From the NCBI RefSeq assembly GCF_002909255.1, contig NZ_PIOB01000012.1, positions 38,007 to 102,006 on the forward strand: DNA of 64,000 bases. Direction: 5' to 3'. This stretch comes from Arenibacter hampyeongensis (GTDB lineage Bacteria; Bacteroidota; Bacteroidia; Flavobacteriales; Flavobacteriaceae). The position numbers were made by a program, and so were the translations under genes. Below are positions 8,458 to 15,530 of the stretch, piece after piece (the stretch's first letter is position 1; the number at the start of each line of letters is the position of its first letter). The notes under the pieces are model-generated. The model saw nothing but the letters and a program-made list of their open reading frames with translations, was not told the origin of the DNA and searched no databases.

Positions 8458-8884
8458 TAGCTAACGCAGCGCTATGTACGACATCTGCGACAGCAGTGGG
8501 CGGGTTGTAGCGTTGGTGGGCAATTTTATGGAAATATAGTGAAAACATTTTTTGGTTTTCGCCTGTATTGGGAATAAAATGTGGCGGTCCTTCCGAGCGC
8601 AGCGAACACATGAACACATTAAACAATGGACATGGCACGTATAAATTACATACCTGCCTGCCGGTAGGCAGGTAGCCATTGATATGTTGCGCTGATTTCT
8701 TCCGTTAAGCGTCGTTCGTAGAAAAAGTACTCATATCCTACGGTTTTATGTGATCTGACATAGCGCTGCGATGATGTTGCATTTCCCTTTGTGCGGGCGA
8801 CATCTACGATAGTAGTGGGCGAGTTGGGGCGTTGGCAAACGAGATGTAGCACATAGGGTCGACGTAGGAGAATGCAACATCATC
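8458..8884 (-). mobile_element. Gene-less cassette, copy A, with a 326-bp attC-like site
   Basis: On the - strand the element begins GATGATGTTGCATT, has a body of about 90 bp, then AATGCAACATCATC, which opens a large attC-like site (8458-8783) ending in GTTAGCT. The inner arms CGCAGCGCTATGT and ACATAGCGCTGCG pair perfectly over 13 bp. No convincing gene is inside. A second copy lies at 12728-13052; the last part, about 8770-8884, is identical in both. Copy A also holds an internal direct repeat (GACATCT..CGA..AG..AGTGGGCG, near 8478 and 8799) that copy B has lost, and an inserted GC-rich palindrome. Confidence 0.7.
8653..8672. repeat. REP-like palindrome present only in copy A
   Basis: CCTGCCT/AGGCAGG arms surround GCCGGT. 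The matching place in copy B goes straight from TTACATA to a short unrelated stretch, so the palindrome was gained or lost after the duplication. Confidence 0.6.
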
Positions 8885-9014
8885 GGTTTTGTGTATGGTT
8901 AGTTGCGTGTTTCAGCAACTAATTTAGTAAACAAAAACGAACGCGAGAAAATTCCGAAGGAATTTTCCAAATGAGCACTTGCCAAAGCAATTAATTATAC
9001 ACGGTGTTGTGTGC
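8871..9014 (-). other. attC-like site 8
   Basis: On the - strand it starts TGCACACAAC, with arms CGTGTATAATTAATTGC and GCAACTAACCATACAC, and ends CCGATGATG where cassette A begins. The loop has a GGAAAATTCC/GGAATTTTC hairpin. Its core matches 9 of 10 bases of the complement of the 5' end of the Crp/Fnr cassette, so it is taken as that cassette's site. Confidence 0.75.
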
Positions 9015-9088
9015 AGTTTTTATTCCTCCACTTTTTTGTCAAAGGAAATTATGGCTAGCGAGGGGTAAATTAGTTATTATTTTCGATT

Positions 9089-9165
9089 TGGAACTGACGA
9101 TATCAATTGCGAGTGAATTAGGACGTAGTCGAATGAGCCGTAATTGCGGTTATATATTGTTGGCA
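9089..9165 (-). other. Possible attC remnant at the end of the second GNAT gene
   Basis: The - strand reads TGCCAACAATATATAACCGC at the gene end, which looks like the opening half of an attC with the TAA inside. A partner half near 9089-9110 pairs poorly. It may be a decayed site left when the cassette was extended to site 8871-9014. The 75 bp between it and that site hold nothing recognisable. Confidence 0.35.
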
Positions 9166-9623
9166 TTAGTTTTTTCTTTATCTAGATAAACATTCGGATT
9201 AAATTTTTCCATATAGATTTCTGGGTTGGGTAGTTTTGTAAATCCGTATTTTTCATAGAGCCATTCTGCTGTGCTTGTCAATAAAATCCAACGTCTTAAA
9301 TCTTGTAAATGTTTATGTTCCATAATTGTTTCCATAAGCCATTTACTCAACCCAAGTCCTCGATATTCTTTTAAAATAAAAATATCTCCAAGATATGCGA
9401 TAGTAGAAAAGTCTGAAATAACTCTTGCATAACCAATTAATTTTGAGTCAAGATACATTCCGAAATTCAAGGAATTATTTATTGATTTTTTTACCTTATC
9501 AAAGGGAATTCCATTACTCCATCCCGATTCGTTGGTCAAAAAATTGTGAATTGATGAAATGTCCAATTTTTTTCTGTCGGTTGAAATCAGATATTCGTTT
9601 TTATATTTTTCTACATTCTCCAA
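9150..9623 (-). CDS. GNAT family N-acetyltransferase
   Basis: The product has 157 residues, a compact single-domain GNAT. The acetyl-CoA loop is ILKEYRGLGLSKWLME (about residues 82-97), preceded by the strand IGYARVISDFSTIAYLGDIF and followed by LLTSTAEWLYEKYGF, which is usual for this family. The acceptor is unknown. The only reasonable start is TTG at 9623. It is the last gene of a long six-gene cassette. Its last codons (NANNI) and stop lie in an attC-like remnant. Confidence 0.8.
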   Translation of the reverse strand: MENVEKYKNEYLISTDRKKLDISSIHNFLTNESGWSNGIPFDKVKKSINNSLNFGMYLDSKLIGYARVISDFSTIAYLGDIFILKEYRGLGLSKWLMETIMEHKHLQDLRRWILLTSTAEWLYEKYGFTKLPNPEIYMEKFNPNVYLDKEKTNANNI

Positions 9624-9683
9624 TTTAGTTCGAGTTTCTTAAATTAATACCAGCTATAGTATATATATGATGTTTTTTTTCTT

Positions 9684-10421
9684 CTATTCTACTAATTCCA
9701 TTAGCATTTTTCTGCTTTCAAAATCAATTGCTTGGATAAGTACTTTTCTTGTTGATGTATCTATGTAATATGTGCTTATAGCAGCGTTGTTTGAAATGTC
9801 ATCTGTAGTTTCAACTTTCCAAACTTGTCTCTTCTTTCCATTGAAACTGATAGTGGTCTGTTCTGTATTTTTTATTGTTGCTGTAATTACTCCAATTTTA
9901 GAGGCGGGGTTATAGTCAAAAATAGAAATAGTGCTTGAATATCTATCTTTTAATGGAAGGAATCTTATTAATTCAGGGTAGAAATTACTGTCAAAAAAAG
10001 GCTTGTCGACTTCTTCAGAAATTTGTGTTTTAATTTCTGTTTGTTTATCAAAATAATAGCCTGTAATTTTTTCTCCAAATTTCAATACCATATCTCTTTG
10101 TTGGTTATAGGAAGAATGATATATGGGTTTAAAGTTGAGTGTTTCAACGATTGTACTGTCAATCCATTCAGTAGGAGACTGTTTCATATTGACTATTGTT
10201 ATAATGAATATCCGCTCTTTTTCTTTCTGAATTTTAGTTTGCACATTTCCTATTTCTACTTTAAGAGAATCTTTACGCATAAACCAAGTCATTTCCGAAG
10301 TTTCGGACTTGATAAGATTTTTGTTAGCTGGATTATTTAATGGACTTAATAGTGATTCCTGACTAAATACCTGAACAGAGGCTCCAAAAATGAACAGTAA
10401 AATGTAATGTGTTTTTTTCAT
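9684..10421 (-). CDS. Exported protein, DUF3108-like
   Basis: The product has 245 residues with a signal peptide (KKTHYILLFIFGASVQVFSQ). The rest is strand-rich. The C-terminal segment, with VWKVET and a YYIDTSTRKVLIQ strand, resembles the DUF3108 type of periplasmic protein. That resemblance is by eye only. Its start overlaps the stop of the next upstream gene by 4 bp (ATGA), so it is translated with that gene. The function is unknown. Confidence 0.6.
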   Translation of the reverse strand: MKKTHYILLFIFGASVQVFSQESLLSPLNNPANKNLIKSETSEMTWFMRKDSLKVEIGNVQTKIQKEKERIFIITIVNMKQSPTEWIDSTIVETLNFKPIYHSSYNQQRDMVLKFGEKITGYYFDKQTEIKTQISEEVDKPFFDSNFYPELIRFLPLKDRYSSTISIFDYNPASKIGVITATIKNTEQTTISFNGKKRQVWKVETTDDISNNAAISTYYIDTSTRKVLIQAIDFESRKMLMELVE

Positions 10422-10825
10422 TTGTTTAAGTTTTCGGTTCCGACTTTAATTGGATTGGTTAGAAATACATAAGCAAAGCATAAAGCTAGAATAGTGTATA
10501 TAACTGTAAGTGAAATTATAACTTCCGTATGTCCTTTGATTCCGAATACAATTTTCAATAAAGCGATTGCCCCAACACCAAAATGCATAAAATTTCCAAT
10601 CGCCATAGGCCTGTTATAAATTCCTCCAATTAATGTCCCTTTCGCCATCCAATTCATAATTCCAAATCCAAGATAGAGTGAGCCTAATAATTGAAGGAGA
10701 AGATATAAAATGGGGTTTGAACCCATATCTAAATATATGAATATTTCATTTGGCAAAAAGGATAAACCAATTCCCATCAGTCCCAAAAAAAATGCGCTTG
10801 CTGTCAATAAAATTTTTGTATTCAA
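10418..10825 (-). CDS. Four-helix membrane protein, unknown
   Basis: The product has 135 residues, about four membrane helices and almost no soluble part. The start is TTG at 10825; no ATG fits near it. It is coupled by an ATGA overlap to the exported protein downstream and lies 80 bp after a DUF4386 gene. Small membrane proteins with this pattern (a MANWMA-like core and NRP turns) are common in Bacteroidota and uncharacterised. Confidence 0.6.
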   Translation of the reverse strand: MNTKILLTASAFFLGLMGIGLSFLPNEIFIYLDMGSNPILYLLLQLLGSLYLGFGIMNWMAKGTLIGGIYNRPMAIGNFMHFGVGAIALLKIVFGIKGHTEVIISLTVIYTILALCFAYVFLTNPIKVGTENLNK

Positions 10826-10905
10826 ATTAGTTGTTTTAAATGTTTATATGTTATAGGTGATTTCAACTCGGATTTTGTTACAAATAAATGCCAACTCTTT
10901 TTTTT

Positions 10906-11598
10906 CTAACGGATTTCTGTTTTTATGAATTTAAAACCAATTATCAATAACCATATAAGCCAAAGTGTACTACCTAAAAATCCTGCGATATTCCATACAG
11001 GGAAATTTGGAATCACTGTTGAGAATAACCCTGCTTGTGCAAATAAATAAATAATTGACGCGGCATATCCAAGCCATATAATCCACTTTGGGAAGAGTTT
11101 GAGTTTTTCAAACGCAGAGGTTATCATAACTGTCCAACCAATCGTAAATAACTGTCCGATGTGTTCGCCTAAAATGATTCCTCCATATTGGTGAACTACT
11201 TTAAACGCAACAGTTACCGCTTCTTTTGTCATCTCGTTACCAAGCACAAAATCTTTGGCTAAAACAGGTACAACGAAGGTCCAGCGCAATAATCCTAATA
11301 CTTGAACCATTAAGCCAATGACACCAAGGATTGTTGCCCATCTTACAAAGTAAAATTTAGATTCTAACTTTTGGCCTATTAAAATACAAGCTTCCAATAT
11401 AGGTAGACCTAATATTGCAAAAGCCCACCAAGTCCATATTAAAGTGTTACCACCATTATAAAATTTCACTAAAATAGTGCCTGTATCTTGCCTTAATATG
11501 GTTGGATATTCAAATATCATTGTCAAGATAGTATAGGGAACGAAAATGCCGATGACTCCAACAATCAGTAAGATTCCAATAGTTTTTTCAGTTTTCAT
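10906..11598 (-). CDS. DUF4386-like membrane protein
   Basis: The product has 230 residues and about six membrane helices. The layout and a central EHIGQLF segment recall DUF4386 family proteins. No catalytic residues are evident. It lies 6 bp after the outer-membrane protein gene 11605-12060, so the two are in one transcript. The function is unknown. Confidence 0.6.
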   Translation of the reverse strand: MKTEKTIGILLIVGVIGIFVPYTILTMIFEYPTILRQDTGTILVKFYNGGNTLIWTWWAFAILGLPILEACILIGQKLESKFYFVRWATILGVIGLMVQVLGLLRWTFVVPVLAKDFVLGNEMTKEAVTVAFKVVHQYGGIILGEHIGQLFTIGWTVMITSAFEKLKLFPKWIIWLGYAASIIYLFAQAGLFSTVIPNFPVWNIAGFLGSTLWLIWLLIIGFKFIKTEIR

Positions 11599-11604
11599 TA
11601 TCGT

Positions 11605-12060
11605 TTAGAATTTGAATGAATAACTGATACTTGGTGTTGGGTTAATTTTTAAATCCTTTCCTTCAGCTGTTAGTGCAATTACACCTATACGAAAGTTTAA
11701 GCCTTTCCAAACATACCAACGAAAACCTGCTTCTACTCCCAAGGCATTTTCGTTTTTGTAATCTCTTGTCGTCCCTCTCAAATAAGATAGTCCGCCGTAA
11801 AAAGAGGATGGAATTTCTTTTTCATCAACAGGAAGAAACCAATAGCTTATGCCTGCTTTTAAAAATTCGGTGGTTACACCACTTTCAAAATTGGTAGGAT
11901 AATAACCTGCGTGAATTGAAAATTGATGGTGTTGGTACTCTAATCCAATAGATGGGTTTCTAAATCCATTGATGCTCAATTGATTTTTAGGAAATTTACT
12001 TTGAGCGAATGTTGTGCCTGCTATTAAAAGCAACACAACTAATAAAACATTTTTTTGCAT
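11605..12060 (-). CDS. Small outer-membrane beta-barrel protein
   Basis: The product has 151 residues. A signal peptide (residues 1-19, cut after TTFAQ) is followed by alternating strands and a C-terminal end in aromatic Phe (SISYSFKF), the usual signature of an eight-strand outer-membrane barrel. It has no recognised ligand. It is the first gene after the Crp/Fnr regulator. A perfect 16-bp dyad lies 54 bp before its start, so it is probably regulated by that protein. Confidence 0.65.
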   Translation of the reverse strand: MQKNVLLVVLLLIAGTTFAQSKFPKNQLSINGFRNPSIGLEYQHHQFSIHAGYYPTNFESGVTTEFLKAGISYWFLPVDEKEIPSSFYGGLSYLRGTTRDYKNENALGVEAGFRWYVWKGLNFRIGVIALTAEGKDLKINPTPSISYSFKF

Positions 12061-12113
12061 ATCTTTTTATTTAAAATGATGATGCAAAATTGCTTCAAGT
12101 AATATTGTTTTTA

Positions 12114-12129
12114 TTGGACAAATGTCCAA
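12114..12129. promoter_or_regulatory. Candidate Crp/Fnr operator
   Basis: TTGGACA AA TGTCCAA is a perfect dyad. Its half-site form TTGGA-N6-TCCAA has the spacing of Crp-type operators. It lies between the Crp/Fnr gene and the outer-membrane protein gene, about 54-69 bp upstream of the latter's start, on the expected side for regulation of the downstream five genes. Confidence 0.55.
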
Positions 12130-12138
12130 AACTACTTT

Positions 12139-12702
12139 TCAGCAAATATTTTTTCTTAATCTACTCAAATGTCTTTGTGTAATTCCCATCATCGATGCGA
12201 TGTATTGCAAAGGTATTTGCTGTAAAATTTCAGGTTCTTCTTCCATTAGTTTTTTATAACGCTCGTCCGCCGTAAGCGTCAGTAGGTCAAACTTGCTTTT
12301 GTCGATACAGCAAATTTGCCATTCTATAAGGCCAATATAAAATTCCTTAAATGCAGGAACTTCATTTTGCAGTTTAACTACATTTTTTTTGTCAATAATC
12401 CACAAGGTAGCTTTTGTTAAGGCTCTTATATTTTCCCTTGAAGGTATTTCTCTCAAATAACTTAAAAGTGATCCGACAAAAGAGTTTTGAAGTGCAATGT
12501 AGGTAGTACGTTCTTCTCCTTTTGATAAGGAATAATATTGAAAAGAACCTTCATCAATAAATGCGAGTTGATTGGTTATTTTTCCCTCTTTAACAAAAAA
12601 ATCACCTTTATTATATCGTTTGCAATGAAAAACGTTGGTTATTTTTTCAACGTCAATTGAGCTGAACCCAGATTGAATGAAGTATGTTTTTAATTTTTCC
12701 AA
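12139..12702 (-). CDS. Crp/Fnr family transcription regulator
   Basis: The product has 187 residues: a cyclic-nucleotide-binding-like barrel (about 20-110, with KGDFFVKEGKITNQLAFIDEG) and a C-terminal helix-turn-helix (about 160-185, LQYIASMMGITQRHLSRLRK). The barrel lacks a clear RTA-type phosphate cassette, so the signal is not necessarily cAMP. It starts with TTG at 12702. It heads the six-gene cassette closest to the recombinase apart from a gene-less cassette, a position that usually gives the strongest expression. A matching dyad operator lies just downstream. Confidence 0.85.
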   Translation of the reverse strand: MEKLKTYFIQSGFSSIDVEKITNVFHCKRYNKGDFFVKEGKITNQLAFIDEGSFQYYSLSKGEERTTYIALQNSFVGSLLSYLREIPSRENIRALTKATLWIIDKKNVVKLQNEVPAFKEFYIGLIEWQICCIDKSKFDLLTLTADERYKKLMEEEPEILQQIPLQYIASMMGITQRHLSRLRKNIC

Positions 12703-12727
12703 AGTCTGTGGTGATTATCGTTTAAAT

Positions 12728-13052
12728 TGCTCACAACGCAGCGCTATGTGTAGTCCGCGATATTTTATGGAAATATAGTGAAAACCTTTTTTGGTTTTCG
12801 ACGGTATTGGGAATAAAATGTGGCGGTCCAGATTACATATAGTGACTTGATATGTTGGGTTGGTTTCTTCCGTTAAGCGTCGTTCTAAGAAAAAGTACCC
12901 TTATCCTACGGTTTTATGTGATCTGACATAGCGTTGCGATGATGTTGCATTTCCCTTTGTGCGGGCGACATCTACGATAGTAGTGGGCGAGTTGGGGCGT
13001 TGGCAAACGAGATGTAGCACATAGGGTCGACGTAGGAGAATGCAACATCATC
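12728..13052 (-). mobile_element. Gene-less cassette, copy B, at the recombinase-proximal end
   Basis: It has the same plan as copy A: GATGATGTTGCATT and AATGCAACATCATC borders, then an attC-like site (12728-12951) ending in GTTGTGAGCA just before the Crp/Fnr gene. Inner arms CGCAGCGCTATGT and ACATAGCGTTGCG differ at one base. It is about 100 bp shorter than copy A, mainly by loss of the internal direct repeat region. A 63-codon ORF crosses it from the attI side, but only part of it lies in the cassette, so it is not counted as a gene. Confidence 0.7.
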
Positions 13053-13200
13053 ACATATATATGTGTAATTAAAGGTTAAGATATAAAAATAAGCTATTAC
13101 CTCCGCAACTCCTATGCATAAATAGATAGGAGGGTTTTTAAAAGTTGTCATTTTATATATCATTTTGTATCTTACAGTACATTGATATACCTAATGACGA
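13053..13200. promoter_or_regulatory. Presumed attI and divergent control region
   Basis: This is the unique DNA between the first cassette and the recombinase start. Similarity to copy A stops at 13052, which marks the insertion point. A perfect 14-bp palindrome, CACATATATATGTG (13052-13065), lies at the junction. Further right, CTCCTAT/ATAGGAG (13109-13115 and 13126-13132) forms a hairpin followed by TTTTT on the + strand, a possible terminator or folded site. Promoters for both the recombinase and the array should lie here, but I cannot assign them. Confidence 0.5.
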
Positions 13201-14268
13201 ATGGATTTTTCCCAATATACTTTTAAACCTGTTGTGCATAGAAACAAAGATGTAATATTGGTTATTTTTCCATTTAATCCTCATTTGGTACAACAATTTA
13301 GAGAACGCTTTACCTCTGCAAAATGGAGCAAAACCAATAAAGCTTGGTATTTACCGGATATACCCGCTGTTCGAAAGGCCTTGAAAATGGAGCAGCGGCC
13401 ATTTATTACAAAACACCTGGCCAAAATAGCATCCGTTAACCAAACTGCCCTAATACGGTATTATGATCAACTTAGGTTAAAAGCGCTTAGCCAAAATACC
13501 ATTCGCATTTATACGGCAGAGTTTGTACACTTACTTCAATTGATCAAAAATTATCCAGTAGATGAACTTACACCCAAAAAATTAAAGGATTATTTTCTCT
13601 ACTGCGTTTACCAGGAAAAAATGGGGGAACGTAAAATGAACGGTAAAATAAATGCCATTAAATTTTATTTTGAAAAAGTATTATATAGGCCACATCTCTT
13701 TTTTGACATTCCAAGGCCTAAAAAACCGGTGACCTTATCTAAAATGTTGTCGAAGAACGAAGTGGTGAAATTGTTTAAACAAGTAGAAAATTTAAAACAT
13801 CGCATTGCCCTGGAACTATGTTATGGTCTGGGACTTAGAGTTTCCGAAGTCGTTGCCATTAAGTTAAATGACATTGATAGCTCAAGAATGGTAGTGCATA
13901 TATGTGGTGCAAAAGGTAAAAAGGATAGAATGGTGCCGCTCCCCGTAACCTTATTGCCAAAACTAAGGAAGTATTATAAGGAATATAATCCTAAGGAGTA
14001 TTTGCTTGAAGGTAGGTATGGGGGGCAATATTCTAGAGGTAGCGTGCAGAAAGTATTTAAAGAGGCCATGAAAAGGGCAGGTATCAAAAAAAATATTGTT
14101 GTTCACGGGCTTAGGCACAGCTACGCAACACACCTTTTGGAATCAGGTACCGATATGCGGTTTATCCAGGAACTTTTAGGACATAGTTCTATTAAGACTA
14201 CCCAGGTGTATACCAAAGTAACACCACGTAGTCTTGCGAATATAGAGAGTCCTTTAGATTCCTTATAA
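13201..14268 (+). CDS. Tyrosine recombinase of the cassette array (XerD-like, not IntI)
   Basis: The product has 355 residues. Residues 1-65 form an N-terminal extension rich in aromatic and basic residues (FTSAKWSKTNKAWYLP). Residues 80-165 are the SAM-like core-binding domain, and 180-345 the catalytic domain. Catalytic residues are Arg213 (GLRVSEV), a Lys in GAKGKKDR (236-243), His302 and Arg305 (HGLRHS), His328 (LLGHSS) and Tyr337. Arg213 to His302 is 89 residues, close to XerD and far shorter than in IntI1, so the extra IntI helix region is absent. Orientation and position next to the cassettes make it the likely cassette recombinase. It could instead be an unrelated integrase, but no other recombinase is in the window. 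Confidence 0.85.
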   Translation: MDFSQYTFKPVVHRNKDVILVIFPFNPHLVQQFRERFTSAKWSKTNKAWYLPDIPAVRKALKMEQRPFITKHLAKIASVNQTALIRYYDQLRLKALSQNTIRIYTAEFVHLLQLIKNYPVDELTPKKLKDYFLYCVYQEKMGERKMNGKINAIKFYFEKVLYRPHLFFDIPRPKKPVTLSKMLSKNEVVKLFKQVENLKHRIALELCYGLGLRVSEVVAIKLNDIDSSRMVVHICGAKGKKDRMVPLPVTLLPKLRKYYKEYNPKEYLLEGRYGGQYSRGSVQKVFKEAMKRAGIKKNIVVHGLRHSYATHLLESGTDMRFIQELLGHSSIKTTQVYTKVTPRSLANIESPLDSL

Positions 14269-14438
14269 CTGTAATACTAAATAAGGCTTTTGGGCAGTTG
14301 TGAGCTATTTGGGTTTGGACCTATGGGCCTTTTCCTTACATGGGACTGTGTTTGCCTTGGAGCCGAATAATAGTTCTTTTAACTCACTATTGGATTGCCC
14401 AAATTGCGCAATCAGAATTATTTTTTATTGCAGAAAAT

Positions 14439-15287
14439 TTATCTCTTAAAAGTCCAGGCCACAAACCTGCTTTTTTTGTTGCCCTGTTCCATATCCACAA
14501 CCTTGACTGCTGTAGGCAGGGTCTTGTTAATGGCCCTTTTAATATTTTTTAGGTTCTCTTTTTGTGATACCAAAGAGGTAAACCAATGTACCTGGCCTTT
14601 AAATTGTATACTCTCTACAGCCATCTTTTTTACAAAAGCCTCTTCACCGCCCTTGTACCACAATTCATTGGCCTGTCCCCCAAAATTTAGGGATTCCTCT
14701 TCCCTAAGTTGCAGATTGCGCACCTTGCGTTGGTTCTTCTGTTGTGCGTCGGTTCTATTTTTAAAAAAAGGTGGATTGCATACCACTACATCAAACTCAT
14801 CTTTAGGTTCAATAATATGTTCCAAGATGCTGTTTTTGAACCCTTGTAGCCTTAGATCTATGTTTCCCAATACAGGGTTTCTGTCAATAATTTCTTGGGC
14901 ATTTTTTAAAGCATCCAGATCTACCTCACTGGCGGTGCACCGCCAATTGAAGTGACAGGTAGCCAAAATAGGGTAGATCAGATTGGCTCCCGTACCAATG
15001 TCCAGCACCTTTAGTTGTGGCTTCGGGATCAGGTCGGCCAAATGCAACAGATAGTCCAATCGGCCCGGAATGGGCGGACATAGGTTGTGCTCCGGAATAT
15101 CCCAATAGTCTAGGCCGTAATGTGCCTTTAATAACGAAGCATTCAAAGCCTTAACGGCCTGTTTATCGGCAAATTTTATAGTCTTGTTTCCATAGTCATT
15201 TACAAAAACAAAATCCTTCAGGCTTGGGTAATGCTGAATAAGGAAATCAAAATCGTAGTCTTTGGCAAAAGAATTTTTTGGGTGCAC
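14439..15287 (-). CDS. rlmF: 23S rRNA (adenine1618-N6) methyltransferase
   Basis: The product has 282 residues, typical for RlmF, which methylates A1618 of 23S rRNA with SAM in the cytoplasm. The N-terminal MHPKN start and LNASLLKAHYGLDYWDIP segment are family hallmarks. Motif I is VLDIGTGANLIYP and the catalytic motif is NPPFFKNR. The start is GTG at 15287. It is a housekeeping gene facing the recombinase tail to tail, and marks the right edge of the array. Confidence 0.9.
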   Translation of the reverse strand: MHPKNSFAKDYDFDFLIQHYPSLKDFVFVNDYGNKTIKFADKQAVKALNASLLKAHYGLDYWDIPEHNLCPPIPGRLDYLLHLADLIPKPQLKVLDIGTGANLIYPILATCHFNWRCTASEVDLDALKNAQEIIDRNPVLGNIDLRLQGFKNSILEHIIEPKDEFDVVVCNPPFFKNRTDAQQKNQRKVRNLQLREEESLNFGGQANELWYKGGEEAFVKKMAVESIQFKGQVHWFTSLVSQKENLKNIKRAINKTLPTAVKVVDMEQGNKKSRFVAWTFKR

Positions 15288-15530
15288 GGGTATAGCTCTT
15301 AAAGGGTAAAGTTAGCAAAAGAGAATCTAAATCGATATTTCTTCCCAGTGGTCTCTTTTGTTCAAAAAGTTAAATGGTACAAGTGTCATAATATATCTTA
15401 TCCAGATTGGCATAGTCCACAATAAATAGAGGTTACTAATTATAGACACCTAAGAATTAAACTTGAGAAAAAATATTTAGTAAATTTAAGAATTGGGCTA
15501 TCAATATAATCACACCAAAAAACCACACCT

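Larger units (their letters stand above)
1..14268. mobile_element. Integron-like gene cassette array with a XerD-like recombinase
   Basis: A tyrosine recombinase gene (+ strand, 13201) is followed to its left by at least ten cassettes whose genes all lie on the - strand, pointing away from the recombinase. Imperfect palindromes of about 55-330 bp sit at the 3' end of each cassette, and several genes end inside them. This is the layout of an integron: integrase, attI, then cassettes each ending in attC. The left end of the array lies outside the window. On the right, rlmF marks the start of ordinary chromosome. The recombinase is not a standard IntI, so I call the element integron-like. The layout and the repeats are seen directly; mobility is inferred. 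Confidence 0.8.

Noticed and set aside
8461..8852. Three overlapping - strand frames of 62-72 codons in gene-less copy A
   Set aside because: They follow the repeat sequence, are not kept in the same form in copy B, and have no leader or domain. I treat them as chance frames in the repeat.
818..9014. Reading the palindromes as plain transcription terminators
   Set aside because: They are too long, have imperfect arms with AAC/GTT ends, lack T runs, and their ends relate to cassette ends.
12972..13163. A 63-codon - strand frame across the attI region and copy B
   Set aside because: Half of it is repeat DNA and the other half has no known family. It is mentioned as a possible leader ORF only.
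13201..14268. Calling the recombinase IntI
   Set aside because: The spacing between the first Arg and HxxR lacks the IntI-specific segment, so the name would be wrong even though the context is integron-like.
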